Shown piece by piece: positions 15,958 through 24,807 of a stretch of 64,000 nucleotides of DNA (position 1 is the first letter of the stretch; each line of letters begins with the position of its first letter). Under the pieces are notes generated by a model that was given only the letters and a program-made list of their open reading frames with translations, did no database searches and was not told the origin of the DNA. A program made the position numbers and the translations under genes. The DNA is from Jiella sonneratiae (GTDB lineage Bacteria > Pseudomonadota > Alphaproteobacteria > Rhizobiales > Rhizobiaceae), in contig NZ_JAFMPY010000012.1 of the NCBI RefSeq assembly GCF_017353515.1, positions 62,001 through 126,000 on the forward strand, written 5' to 3'.

Positions 15958-18900
15958 ATGAGCCGACCGACCTTTCCCCAAACGACGAGCCAGACCCGCC
16001 CCAGCGACGCCAGCGTCACGGCCGTCCTCGGCCCGACCAACACCGGCAAGACGCATCTCGCCATCGAGCGGATGATCGCCCACGGCTCCGGCACCATCGG
16101 CCTGCCGCTCCGGCTGCTCGCCCGCGAGGTCTACCAGAAGATCTGCGACCGGGTCGGGGCCGGCGCCGTGGCGCTGATCACCGGCGAGGAGAAGATCCGG
16201 CCGCCGGGCGCCCGCTACTTCGTCTGCACCGTCGAGGCGATGCCGCGGAAGCCGGGCACCGCCTTCGTCGCCATCGACGAGGTGCAGCTTTCCGGCGACC
16301 TCGAGCGCGGCCACGTCTTCACCGACCGCATCCTCACGGCCCGCGGCTTTCAGGAGACGCTGCTGCTCGGCGCCGGCACCATGCAGGGCGTCCTCACCCG
16401 GCTGATCCCAGGCCTTTCGACCCAGACCCGGCCCCGCCTGTCGAACCTCGTCTATGCCGGCTCGAAGAAGATCACCCGGCTGCCGCGCCGCTCGGCGATC
16501 GTCGCCTTCTCGGCCGAGGAGGTCTACGGCATCGCCGAGCTGATCCGCCGGCAGCGGGGCGGGGCCGCCGTCGTCCTCGGCGCGCTCTCGCCGCGCACCC
16601 GCAACGCCCAGGTCGAGCTCTACCAGGCCGGCGAGGTCGACTATCTCGTCGCCACCGACGCCATCGGCATGGGGCTCAATCTCGACGTCGACCACGTCGC
16701 CTTCGCCCAGGACTGGAAATTCGACGGCTTCCAGTACCGCCAGCTTTCCGCCGCCGAATACGGCCAGATCGCCGGCCGCGCCGGCCGCCACCTGCGCGAC
16801 GGCACCTTCGGCGTGACGGGCCAGGTCGATCCGCTGCCCGACGAACTCGTCGAGGCCCTGGAAGCTCATGCCTTCGCCCCGGTGAAGGTCCTGCAGTGGC
16901 GCAGCGGCGATCTCGACTTCGCCTCGCTCGACACGCTGAAGCAGAGCCTCGAGCGCCCGCCGCCGGACGAGACGCTGACGCGGGCGCTCCCCGCCGTCGA
17001 CCAGCGGGCGCTGGAATTCCTGTCGCGGGTTCCGGACATCGCGGCCCGGGCGAAGGGGGCGAAACGGGTCGAGCTGTTGTGGGAGACCTGCAAGCTGCCG
17101 GACTATCGCCGCATCGCCCCGGCCCAGCATGCCGAGATCATTGCCTCGATCTTCGCCGACATCGACGAGAACGGCCACGTCTCGGAGGACTACATGGCCG
17201 CCCAGGTGCGCCGCGCCGACCGCACGGAGGGCGACCTCGACACCCTCTCCCAGCGCATCGCCGAGATCCGCACCTGGACCTATATTTCGCACCGGCCGGA
17301 CTGGCTGGCCGATCCGACACACTGGCAGGAAAAGACACGCGACATCGAGGATCGCCTGTCCGACGCGTTGCACGAGCGGTTGACGAAACGGTTCGTAGAT
17401 CGCAGGACAAGCGTCTTGATGAAGCGGCTGAGAGAGAACGCGTTCATGGAAGCAGAGATCGCCAGCGACGGAACGGTGTCGGTCGAAGGCCACGCCGTGG
17501 GCGAACTGCAGGGTTTCCGGTTCTCGCCCGACACCAAGGCGGACGGGCCGGACGGCCGCGCGTTGCGCACGGCCGCCCAGAAGGCGCTGGCCGGCGAGTT
17601 CGAGAAGCGGGCGGAGCGTTTCGCCAACGCGCCGAACGGCGATCTCGCCCTCGGCTCCGACGGTCTGGTGCGCTGGCTCGGCGCGCCGGTGGCGATGCTG
17701 ACGGCAGGCGAGGACCCGTTGAAGCCGCGGATCGTGCTGCTCGCCGACGAACAGCTGACCGGCCCGATGCGCGACATGGTCGCCGGCCGGGCCGATCGCT
17801 TCGTCACCTATCAGGTCTCGACGATCCTCAAGCCGCTCGCCGATCTCAAGCAGGCGGAGGGGCTCGAGGGCGTCGCCCGCGGCCTCGCCTACCGGCTGGT
17901 CGAGGACTACGGCATCCTGCAGCGCCGCGACGTCGCCGAGGAGGTGCGCTCGCTCGACCAGTCGGCACGGGCCGCGCTGCGGCGGCTCGGCGTCCGCTTC
18001 GGGGCCTATCACATCTTCGTGCCGACGCTGATCAAACCGGCCCCGGCGAGCCTCCTGACGCTGCTCTGGGCGATCGCCAAGGACGGCCGCGAGCGCCCGG
18101 GCTTCGGCGACGTGACGCATCTTCTTTCCACCGGCCGCACCTCCGCCGTCGCGGACCAGAGCTTCGATCCGGTGTTCTACAAGCTCGCCGGCTACCGGCT
18201 GCTCGGGCGCAGGGCCGTGCGCGTCGACATCCTCGAACGCCTCGCCGACCTGATCCGCCCGGCGCTTTCCTGGAAGCCGGGCAGCGGCCGCCGCCCGGAA
18301 GGCGGCTACAACGGCGCGCAGTTCCTCGTCACGCCGGCGATGATGTCGATCCTCGGCGCGACGGCCGACGACATGGACGAAATCCTCAAGGGGCTCGGCT
18401 ACCGCCCGCAGCCGATGGACGCCGACGCCGTCGAGGCCGAGGTGAAGCGGCTCGACACGGAAATGGCGGAGCGCGAGGCGGCCGAGCGGGCCGAGGCGGC
18501 GCGCAAGGCAGCGGAAGCCGCGGCGAGCGCCGCCGCGCCGCAGGTGCCGGACGAAGCCGCCGAGCCCGCAGCGGAGGGCGAAGAGGCCGCGACCGCAACG
18601 GATCAGGAGACGGAGAGCGCCGCCGCGGCGGATGCATCCGCCGACGCCGCTTCGTCGCCGGCGGAAGAGCCGGATGCCGCCGCGAGCGAGGCGGATGCCG
18701 GCGAAATCGCGGACGAGACGGCGGACGCGGCCGGCGATGCGAGTGGCGGTCTCGTTCTCGAAGCCGGCGAGACGGAAACCCCCGAAACCTCCATTGCCGA
18801 AACGGATTCGACGCCCGAGGCGGCCGTCGCGACGGCGGAGCCTCAGGCCGCTGCAGCGACGCAGGCCGAGGCTGCCGCCGAGACCACGGCTGGCGGTCCT

Positions 18901-19398
18901 GCTGCGCCCGCGCCGGGCGAAGCCGCCGCGGCTTCCAGCGAAGCTGCCAGCAAGGAAGCGCCGGCCGAGCCGCGCATCGTCCAGGTCTGGCGTCCGCATC
19001 GCGGCGATCGCAATGCCGGGCAGAACCGCCACGGGCGCCGCGGCCGCAGGTCCGGACCCGACCAGCAGGCGGCCGGCCGCGCCGATCAGCCGGGAGAGGG
19101 GCGCGGACAGCGCGGCGAGGCGGCCGGCGAGAGGCCGCAGCGTTTCGGCCGTGGCCCGGGGCGCGAGCAGCGCGGCGAGGGCGACGAACGCCCGCAGCGC
19201 CACGGCAAAAGCGGGCCGAAGGGCAAGGGGCGCGAGCGCCGGGATTTTGCCGGCGATGCCGCCGAGCGCGGCCAGAACCGCGGCCAGCATCCCGGCAAGG
19301 GCGACGGTGGCGGACGACGCGACAAGGGCCCGCAACGGATCGATCCGGATTCGCCCTTCGCCAAACTCGCCGCTTTGAAGGAAAAGCTTGGCCGCTGA
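15958..19398 (+). CDS. SUV3-like DExH RNA helicase with long basic tail
   Basis: A 1146-residue ATP-dependent helicase. Walker A is GPTNTGKT at 25-32, the DEVQ box is at 107-110, and QIAGRAGRH (270-278) is motif VI. The rest up to ~820 fits the large alphaproteobacterial SUV3-like helicases, an RNA-helicase group related to mitochondrial SUV3. Residues ~845-1030 are Ala/Glu/Asp-rich and low in complexity, and ~1035-1130 form a very basic Arg/Gly/Gln-rich tail (HRGDRNAGQNRHGRRGRR), a likely RNA-binding tail. The last 11 bp overlap the S4 protein gene, so the two are co-translated. RNA decay or ribosome-related action is probable. Confidence 0.9.
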   Translation: MSRPTFPQTTSQTRPSDASVTAVLGPTNTGKTHLAIERMIAHGSGTIGLPLRLLAREVYQKICDRVGAGAVALITGEEKIRPPGARYFVCTVEAMPRKPGTAFVAIDEVQLSGDLERGHVFTDRILTARGFQETLLLGAGTMQGVLTRLIPGLSTQTRPRLSNLVYAGSKKITRLPRRSAIVAFSAEEVYGIAELIRRQRGGAAVVLGALSPRTRNAQVELYQAGEVDYLVATDAIGMGLNLDVDHVAFAQDWKFDGFQYRQLSAAEYGQIAGRAGRHLRDGTFGVTGQVDPLPDELVEALEAHAFAPVKVLQWRSGDLDFASLDTLKQSLERPPPDETLTRALPAVDQRALEFLSRVPDIAARAKGAKRVELLWETCKLPDYRRIAPAQHAEIIASIFADIDENGHVSEDYMAAQVRRADRTEGDLDTLSQRIAEIRTWTYISHRPDWLADPTHWQEKTRDIEDRLSDALHERLTKRFVDRRTSVLMKRLRENAFMEAEIASDGTVSVEGHAVGELQGFRFSPDTKADGPDGRALRTAAQKALAGEFEKRAERFANAPNGDLALGSDGLVRWLGAPVAMLTAGEDPLKPRIVLLADEQLTGPMRDMVAGRADRFVTYQVSTILKPLADLKQAEGLEGVARGLAYRLVEDYGILQRRDVAEEVRSLDQSARAALRRLGVRFGAYHIFVPTLIKPAPASLLTLLWAIAKDGRERPGFGDVTHLLSTGRTSAVADQSFDPVFYKLAGYRLLGRRAVRVDILERLADLIRPALSWKPGSGRRPEGGYNGAQFLVTPAMMSILGATADDMDEILKGLGYRPQPMDADAVEAEVKRLDTEMAEREAAERAEAARKAAEAAASAAAPQVPDEAAEPAAEGEEAATATDQETESAAAADASADAASSPAEEPDAAASEADAGEIADETADAAGDASGGLVLEAGETETPETSIAETDSTPEAAVATAEPQAAAATQAEAAAETTAGGPAAPAPGEAAAASSEAASKEAPAEPRIVQVWRPHRGDRNAGQNRHGRRGRRSGPDQQAAGRADQPGEGRGQRGEAAGERPQRFGRGPGREQRGEGDERPQRHGKSGPKGKGRERRDFAGDAAERGQNRGQHPGKGDGGGRRDKGPQRIDPDSPFAKLAALKEKLGR

Positions 19399-19849
19399 CG
19401 ACGAGCCGCGGCCGCAGGAGGGGCGGCCGCTAGCAGGGCCGGGCGGCAGCGCCGGCGCGCAGCGCCTCGACAAGTGGCTCTTCTTCGCCCGGATCGTGAA
19501 GTCCCGCACGCTCGCCCAGAAGCTCGTCCTGTCCGGCGGCGTCCGGGTCAATCGGGAGAAGGTCGACAATCCGGCCCGGCAGCTTCGCCCCGGCGACACG
19601 CTGACGATTTCCCTTGCAAGGACCGTCCGGGTGCTGACGGTGCGCCTGCCCGGCGCAAGACGCGGGCCGGCGAGCGAGGCCGCGACGCTCTACGAGGACC
19701 TGTCGCCGCCGACGCGGGAAACCGGCGCCGCCGGAGAGGCGAGCGACAAGCCGGTGCCGCCGCCTGCCGCGCCGGAGGCGGGGACGCCGCGTCCCTCGAA
19801 GAAGGATCGCCGGGCGCTCGCACGGCTGAAGGGCGGGGAGCCAGGCTAG
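19388..19849 (+). CDS. S4 domain RNA-binding protein (HslR-like)
   Basis: A 153-residue protein with a TTG start inside the helicase 3' end. Residues ~25-85 are an S4 domain (QRLDKWLFFARIVKSRTLAQKLV, GGVRVNREKV), as in the heat-shock protein HslR/Hsp15 that recycles 50S subunits carrying nascent chains. The C-terminal half is Pro/Ala-rich and ends in a basic KKDRRALARLKGG. The overlap with the SUV3-like helicase suggests a joint role in RNA handling under stress, fitting the RpoH gene 2 kb downstream; this link is inference. Confidence 0.88.
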   Translation: MAADDEPRPQEGRPLAGPGGSAGAQRLDKWLFFARIVKSRTLAQKLVLSGGVRVNREKVDNPARQLRPGDTLTISLARTVRVLTVRLPGARRGPASEAATLYEDLSPPTRETGAAGEASDKPVPPPAAPEAGTPRPSKKDRRALARLKGGEPG

Positions 19850-20051
19850 CTCGGCGAAGCCTCCTTGGATGATTTCGAAACCCTCGCGCCCGCGGTGAAA
19901 TGACATTCCGGAATGGGGCTTCCAGGCGACAAGCTTTGCGCTTGCAAGCCAATTGGCGAGTGGATAGGTCCTGTTTCGACGTATTTTTCCCGGCCAGTGG
20001 CATGCCGGGCGACCTGGCGGGCAAGGACGGCCCGCCGCATGAGGATGACCG

Positions 20052-20390
20052 ATGACCTATGTCGTGACCGACAACTGCATTCGCTGCAAATATATGGACT
20101 GCGTCGAAGTCTGCCCGGTCGACTGCTTCTACGAAGGCGACAACATGCTCGTCATTCATCCGGACGAATGCATCGACTGCGGCGTCTGCGAGCCTGAGTG
20201 TCCCGCCGAGGCGATCAAGCCGGATACCGAGCCGGACCTCGAGAAGTGGCTGACGGTCAATGCCGAATATGCCGACAAGTGGCCGAACATCACGATCAAG
20301 CGCGACGCGCCGGCCGATGCCGAGAAATTCGACGGCGAAGCCGGCAAGTTCGAAAAATACTTCTCGTCCGAACCCGGCCAGGGCGACTGA
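20052..20390 (+). CDS. fdxA: Seven-iron ferredoxin FdxA
   Basis: A 112-residue electron carrier with one 3Fe-4S and one 4Fe-4S cluster. Nine cysteines are visible (C9, C12, C17, C21, C25, C40, C43, C46, C50). The C9-x7-C17 spacing (with an extra Cys at 12 and 25) and the [12 protein letters not shown] motif fit the Azotobacter FdI/FdxA class. The C-terminal extension ([20 protein letters not shown]) is the conserved tail of this class. It lies 202 bp after the S4 gene. Partner reductases are unknown. Confidence 0.95.
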   Translation: MTYVVTDNCIRCKYMDCVEVCPVDCFYEGDNMLVIHPDECIDCGVCEPECPAEAIKPDTEPDLEKWLTVNAEYADKWPNITIKRDAPADAEKFDGEAGKFEKYFSSEPGQGD

Positions 20391-21117
20391 CCGCAGCGCC
20401 GGAGGCGCGGCGCGGCTCACGGCATGCGAGGATCGTCGAAAGCGGCCTTCAGCCGATCTATCGTCTGCCCGGAACCGGCGCGAGTTCGGCCGGGGAGGGC
20501 AGGGTGTTCGGCCGGGCCGCTCGGGCCGACCGGGGCGCGGCGATGCCGGCGATCGGAGCACGATGCCAGGATCGGACGTGCCGACATGAAGCGCGGGATG
20601 CGACGGGCTTTACCCGTCACCTCGCCCATTCTTCTCGTCGCCGCATGATCTTTTCCGAAGACCGGCGGCGGCTTTTCGGGATCATTCTTTCCCGAGCCGA
20701 TTGCGCGCTTGGTTAAGATCCGGGCGCCGCGGGGCGGCGATCCCCGTGCGCAGACAGGCGATTCGCCCTGTGCGCCGCACAATTGCGGCATCCCCCCGAA
20801 TTTCTTGAATTTTCCGGCAGGATATAGTAGTGTCCCAGGCACAGTCGGGTGCCAAGGCACTGCAGCGTCCCGTTCCATGTCAGGAACGGATCGTTTTCCG
20901 AAAGGATGTTTCCCCCAGCGCGGCCACTGCGACGGTTCTTCGTGAGGAACCGGTTTCGCCACGTGACATGCGCGAGATCCGGGCAACTTCCTGCCGTACC
21001 GCGGCTGCGATCTGTCGATCCTTCTGGAGGGATCGTCGCGAAACCGGTGGCTCTGAGGCCACCGCCCGTGTCTAGCGGCTGTCTCGGCCCGGCACAATAG
21101 GGAGTTGGAAAAAGCGT
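20391..21117 (+). other. Long non-coding region upstream of carD with hairpins
   Basis: This 727-bp gap has no gene I can support; short frames in it have no family look. It contains two close hairpins near its 3' end: CGATCC/GGATCG at 21016-21035 and CGGTGGC/GCCACCG at 21045-21064, both ending ~55-100 bp before the carD ATG. A TATAGT box near 20823 may belong to a promoter, which would give a structured leader of roughly 300 nt. A small RNA is also possible. Neither is established. Confidence 0.4.
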
Positions 21118-21729
21118 ATGAGCAGTCAGAAGAAGGCAACGGCTAGCCAGGGGTTCAAGACCGGCGAGAGCATCGTCTACCCTGCGCACGGTGTCGGCCA
21201 GATCGTCGCGATCGAGGAACAGGTGGTGGCGGGCATGACGCTCGAGCTGTTCGTCATCGACTTCGAGAAGGACAAGATGCGGCTCAAGGTTCCTGTTGCC
21301 AAAGCGAAGTCCGTCGGCATGCGCAAGCTGTCGGAGACGGATTTCGTGGAGCGTGCGCTGAAGGTGGTCCAGGGCCGTGCGCGCGTGAAGAAGACGATGT
21401 GGAGCCGTCGCGCCCAGGAATACGACGCCAAGATCAATTCCGGCGACCTGATCCAGATCGCCGAGGTGGTCCGCGACCTCTACCGCGCCGAGAGCCAGCC
21501 CGAGCAGTCCTATTCCGAGCGGCAGCTCTACGAGGCGGCGCTCGGCCGCATGGCGCGGGAACTCGCCGCCGTGAACGAGGTCTCCGAGACCGAGGCCGTC
21601 AGGCTCATCGAGGTCAACCTCAACAAGGGGCCGAAGCGCGGTCCCAAGGCTTCGACCGAGGCAGAAGCCGACGCCGATTCCGATGCGGATGCCGAAGAGG
21701 GCGACGAGGAGCAGGAACAGGCCGCCTGA
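21118..21729 (+). CDS. carD: CarD family transcriptional regulator
   Basis: A 203-residue CarD/CdnL-type protein, which binds the RNA polymerase beta subunit and stabilises open promoter complexes. The RNAP-interacting Tudor-like domain runs from GESIVYPAHGVGQIVAIEEQ (~18) to ~75, with VPVAKAKSVGMRKLSE; the helical DNA-contacting domain includes WSRRAQEYDAKINSGD (~100) and RDLYRAESQPEQSYSERQLYEAAL. The last ~30 residues are acidic and low in complexity. It is followed by a strong terminator. Alphaproteobacterial CarD genes often sit beside rpoH, as here. Confidence 0.94.
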   Translation: MSSQKKATASQGFKTGESIVYPAHGVGQIVAIEEQVVAGMTLELFVIDFEKDKMRLKVPVAKAKSVGMRKLSETDFVERALKVVQGRARVKKTMWSRRAQEYDAKINSGDLIQIAEVVRDLYRAESQPEQSYSERQLYEAALGRMARELAAVNEVSETEAVRLIEVNLNKGPKRGPKASTEAEADADSDADAEEGDEEQEQAA

Positions 21730-21789
21730 GCCGCACCCACCCGCCGTCGCGAGGCGCGACAGCGTTCGAAAAAGACCCGACCAACGAGA

Positions 21790-21825
21790 TCGGCCCGGTT
21801 TCAACACCGGGCCGGTCTTTTTTTT
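21790..21825 (+). terminator. Rho-independent terminator after carD
   Basis: The stem GGCCCGGT (21792-21799) pairs with ACCGGGCC (21806-21813) across a 6-base loop. It is followed by a run of about nine T residues (21817-21825, within GGTCTTTTTTTTT). It is the most convincing terminator in the window and separates carD from the rpoH promoter. Confidence 0.93.
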
Positions 21826-21929
21826 GTCGCGCGCCGGTGCTACACAAAAGGAAAGAAAGCGTTATCACGATGATGCGCTTGACCTTTTCCCCCTCTCCCC
21901 TATCTCGCACCAAAAAGTTTGCCCTTTTG

Positions 21930-21954
21930 GGAACGTTTGGCTCGTCGCCGCGTT
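21930..21954 (+). promoter_or_regulatory. EcfG (general stress) type promoter of rpoH
   Basis: GGAAC at 21930-21934 and CGTT at 21951-21954 are separated by exactly 16 bases, matching the GGAAC-N16/17-CGTT consensus of EcfG/RpoE2 sigma factors in alphaproteobacteria. It lies 73 bp before the rpoH ATG. A second upstream possibility, TTGACC at 21879 with TATCTC at 21901 (16-base gap), could be a sigma-70 promoter. Dual control of an RpoH2 gene by the general stress response is known from rhizobia (for example RpoE2 in Sinorhizobium). Confidence 0.72.
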
Positions 21955-22026
21955 AATCGAGGACCCGGAGCGTGTGTTTCGCACGCCAGAGGCATCAAAA
22001 GCCGTTCTGACCGACCGGAGGGTCCC

Positions 22027-22893
22027 ATGAAGTCACAGTCCGCTCGTCGCACCATGATCCGCGCCGCAATGGCCGCCCCTTATCTGCAGAGGGAGGAGGA
22101 GTACGAGCTGGCCGTACGCTGGAAGGAGCAGGGCGACCAGGAGGCACTTCACAAGATCACCTCCGCCCACATGCGCCTGGTGATTTCCATGGCCTCGAAG
22201 TTCCGCCATTTCGGCCTGGCGATGAGCGATCTCATCCAGGAAGGCCATGTCGGGCTCCTGGAGGCGGCCGCCCGCTTCGAGCCCGAGCGCGAAGTGCGCT
22301 TCTCGACCTATGCTACCTGGTGGATCCGCGCCTCGATCCAGGACTACATCCTGCGCAACTGGTCGATCGTGCGCGGCGGAACCTCGTCCGCCCAGAAGGC
22401 GCTGTTCTTCAACCTGCGCCGCCTGCGCGCCCGCCTGAGCCAGGGCTCGGAAAGCCTGTCCGGCACCGACATGTATCGCGAGATCGCGACCGCGCTGAAG
22501 GTTTCGGAAGGCGACGTCGCGCTGATGGATTCGCGCCTTTCCGGCCCGGATTCCTCGCTCAACGCGCCGCTGATCGAGGACGAGTCCGGATCCGCCGATC
22601 GCCAGGACTTCCTCGTTTCCGACGCGCCGCTTCCCGACGAGATGGTGTCGAGCTCGATCGACGACGAGCGCCGGGTCACCTGGCTGAACAGCGCCCTCGA
22701 CGTCCTCTCCGAACGCGAACTCAAGATCATCCGCGAGCGCCGGCTGCAGGACGACGGCGCGACGCTCGAGGCGCTCGGCCTGAAGCTCGGCATCTCCAAG
22801 GAGCGGGTGCGGCAGATCGAAACCCGGGCACTCGAAAAGCTGCGCGTGGCCCTGCTCGAGACCAACGCCGACCGCGCCGCCTATGTGAGCTGA
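22027..22893 (+). CDS. rpoH: RNA polymerase sigma factor RpoH (RpoH2-like)
   Basis: A 288-residue sigma-32 family factor. Region 2 (SDLIQEGHVGLLEAAARFEP, then RFSTYATWWIRASIQDYILRNWS) and the RpoH box (AQKALFFNLRRLRARLSQ, ~120-140) identify the heat-shock class. Region 4.2 is SKERVRQIETRALEKLR near residue 265. The ATG at 22027 gives the usual length; a longer frame upstream is not family-like. An EcfG-type promoter precedes it. Being next to CarD and under a stress promoter it is more like RpoH2 than the main heat-shock factor, though paralogue class cannot be proven from one copy. Confidence 0.92.
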   Translation: MKSQSARRTMIRAAMAAPYLQREEEYELAVRWKEQGDQEALHKITSAHMRLVISMASKFRHFGLAMSDLIQEGHVGLLEAAARFEPEREVRFSTYATWWIRASIQDYILRNWSIVRGGTSSAQKALFFNLRRLRARLSQGSESLSGTDMYREIATALKVSEGDVALMDSRLSGPDSSLNAPLIEDESGSADRQDFLVSDAPLPDEMVSSSIDDERRVTWLNSALDVLSERELKIIRERRLQDDGATLEALGLKLGISKERVRQIETRALEKLRVALLETNADRAAYVS

Positions 22894-23290
22894 CGGCGAG
22901 CGCCCGGCCGGGCCGGTTCTGCCGGCCGGCTCAGGAGCCGGCTCAGGCGCCGGCTCTGGCCGGATGGCGCAAATCTCGGCGCCGTGCCGTTTCACCGCCC
23001 GTGTCGCCGCGTCGAATCCGCAATGCCGCGGCGGCGGACGGGCGCTTGTGCCGGCCGCCTTCGGCCGAGTCCGAAATGGAGGGATTTGCATCCATCGCGG
23101 CCCACGACGCCGCAAGGATGGGGTTTCCTCTCTGCCGGGTGAAAGAGGCGGCCGTTCGCCGCCTCTGGCCGGCGGGGACCGCCGCACGCAATTCGGCGGT
23201 CTCAAGGCTGGCCGCGGGCTCGCCGCCGGTCGGGTTTCGGGACCGGTGGACGGCGGGCGGCGGAAACGGAACCTTCCGGGTGCTTCGGGA
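22894..23290. other. Intergenic region between convergent rpoH and XRE gene
   Basis: This 397-bp stretch lies between two converging genes. It is GC-rich with short repeats such as GCCGGCTCAGGAGCCGGCTCAG at its left end. I see no supported gene, nor a hairpin followed by a T run. Confidence 0.4.
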
Positions 23291-23683
23291 TCAGTCCCGT
23301 GCCCGTTCCGTGCGGATGCGCTGCATGATGGATTCGATCAGCCGGTCGACGGCGATCCCGGCGGCATGGCCGTTCGAATGGGATGTCGCCACGACGTCGC
23401 CGTCCGCCCCGTCGGGGCCGAACTCGCCGAGACCTTCGAAGAAATAGGTCGGCTGAACGCGCAGGCGCTGGCAGGCGAGATAGAGCCGACTTGCCCCGAT
23501 GCGCTCGGCGCCGCGCTCGAACCGGTCGAGCTGGTCGCCGCTGACGCTGAGCGCGAGACCCAACTCCTCCATGGACAGCCCAGCCGCGATCCTGGCCTCT
23601 CGCAACCGCGCTCCGACATGGACGTCAATGGGGGCTGGCACGCTCGGGTCACTCCTGCAGGACGAATGTCTCGATGGTCGCAT
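23291..23683 (-). CDS. XRE family HTH transcriptional regulator
   Basis: A ~130-residue protein with a Cro/CI-type helix-turn-helix at ~20-75 (VGARLREARIAAGLSMEELG, DQLDRFERGAERIGASRLYL), followed by FFEGLGEFGPDG and a C-terminal helix. The architecture recalls small rhizobial regulators of the PraR/phyR-neighbour type. ATG 23683 is the only ATG before the HTH; a GTG at 23641 (VPAPIDVHVG) is a reasonable alternative. It lies just downstream of the LysR gene, same strand, by only 3 bp, so the two are likely an operon. Confidence 0.8.
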   Translation of the reverse strand: MRPSRHSSCRSDPSVPAPIDVHVGARLREARIAAGLSMEELGLALSVSGDQLDRFERGAERIGASRLYLACQRLRVQPTYFFEGLGEFGPDGADGDVVATSHSNGHAAGIAVDRLIESIMQRIRTERARD

Positions 23684-23686
23684 ATA

Positions 23687-24706
23687 TCATATTTTCGTCG
23701 ACGAATTGTAGTGGGGCGTGAGGCCGCAGAAATAGGTTGCGAGGTCTTCTTCACTGAAACGTGCGGCAATTTCATGGGGGGGCATGAAGGAATCGCCGAA
23801 CCAGGGAAAACGGTGCGAGGAGAACGATTCCGCCAGCCAGTCGATGAAGGCCCGGTGCCGGATCGTCTTGCGGACCTCGGGATGCACCGCCATCCAGATG
23901 TCGAGGCTGAAGACGAGGTCGATGTCGACGGGAACCACGTCGGCGCCGATGGCGATCGCGTAGTTCGGGAGGAGGCCGATCCCGGCGCCCTTGGCGATCG
24001 CCCAGTAATGGGCGCTGGCGAAATTGGTGTTGAGCTTCACCATCCGCTCGCCGAGCTCGAGGCCGAACACCGCCGAAAAGTCGATGTGCTGGAGCTGCTC
24101 GGTCTGCTGCACGACGATGCGGTGGTGGACGAGGTCGGCGATCGAGCGGGGGGTGCCGTATTTCTCCAGATAGGCGCGGCTGGCAAAGGGCATGGTATGG
24201 AGCCGCCCCAGCTGCTTCTTCACCAGTTCCGGCGCGGTCGGCTCGGTGAGCTGCACCGAGATGTCCGCCTCGAGCCGCAGCACGTCGACCGAGCGCATCG
24301 CGCATTGCAGGTTGATCTGGATGTCGCGCCCGTCCTCGGTCTCCATGAATTCGGCGAGGCGCGGCGTCAGCCAGAAGCTGCCGAGCCCTTCGGTGATGGC
24401 GAGGAACACCGGGCCGGCGCGGGTCGCGGCGGATGTCTGCGCCACCCGCCACATGTCCGACATCGACTGCTCGACGTCGCGCGCCGAGGTGATCACCCGG
24501 CGGCCCTCCGGCGTCAGGGTGACGCCGGCGACCTCGCGGTAGAACAGCCTGTAGCCGAGCTGGTCCTCCAGCCGGGCGACGGCGTTGCGGACGGTGTTGA
24601 CGCCGACGCCGAGTTCCTCGGCCGCCGAACGGAAGCTGCGGTTGCGCTCCACCACCAGAAAGATGCGGACGCTGTCCCAGTCGACACCACGCCATGTGTG
24701 TTCCAT
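23687..24706 (-). CDS. LysR family transcriptional regulator
   Basis: A 339-residue LysR-type protein. The N-terminal HTH is at ~10-70 (DSVRIFLVVERNRSFRSAAEELG, VNTVRNAVARLEDQLGYRLFYR), followed by the effector domain with VTLTPEGRRVITSAR. The C-terminal ~40 residues (HEIAARFSEEDLATYFCGL) extend past the usual family end. It is divergent from the tandem-GNAT gene across ~100 bp and is followed by the XRE gene 3 bp later. Its target is probably the divergent acyltransferase gene by the usual LysR logic; the ligand is unknown. Confidence 0.88.
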   Translation of the reverse strand: MEHTWRGVDWDSVRIFLVVERNRSFRSAAEELGVGVNTVRNAVARLEDQLGYRLFYREVAGVTLTPEGRRVITSARDVEQSMSDMWRVAQTSAATRAGPVFLAITEGLGSFWLTPRLAEFMETEDGRDIQINLQCAMRSVDVLRLEADISVQLTEPTAPELVKKQLGRLHTMPFASRAYLEKYGTPRSIADLVHHRIVVQQTEQLQHIDFSAVFGLELGERMVKLNTNFASAHYWAIAKGAGIGLLPNYAIAIGADVVPVDIDLVFSLDIWMAVHPEVRKTIRHRAFIDWLAESFSSHRFPWFGDSFMPPHEIAARFSEEDLATYFCGLTPHYNSSTKI

Positions 24707-24807
24707 CGACGGAACGCCCCCCTTTCAAATTCGCAAAACATACCCGGGAAGAGATCGCATAGATTGCCGGCAATCCAGCCATTCTAAGCCATTTGACGGG
24801 AATGCAC

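Noticed and set aside
15711-16097. Minus-strand 128-codon frame between the glyQ relic and the helicase
   Set aside because: No recognisable motif, overlaps the helicase start; no ribosome site.
15886-19599. Very long minus-strand open frame opposite the helicase
   Set aside because: Composition is Arg/Ala/Gly-rich without recognisable motifs; the plus strand has Walker A, DEVQ and motif VI.
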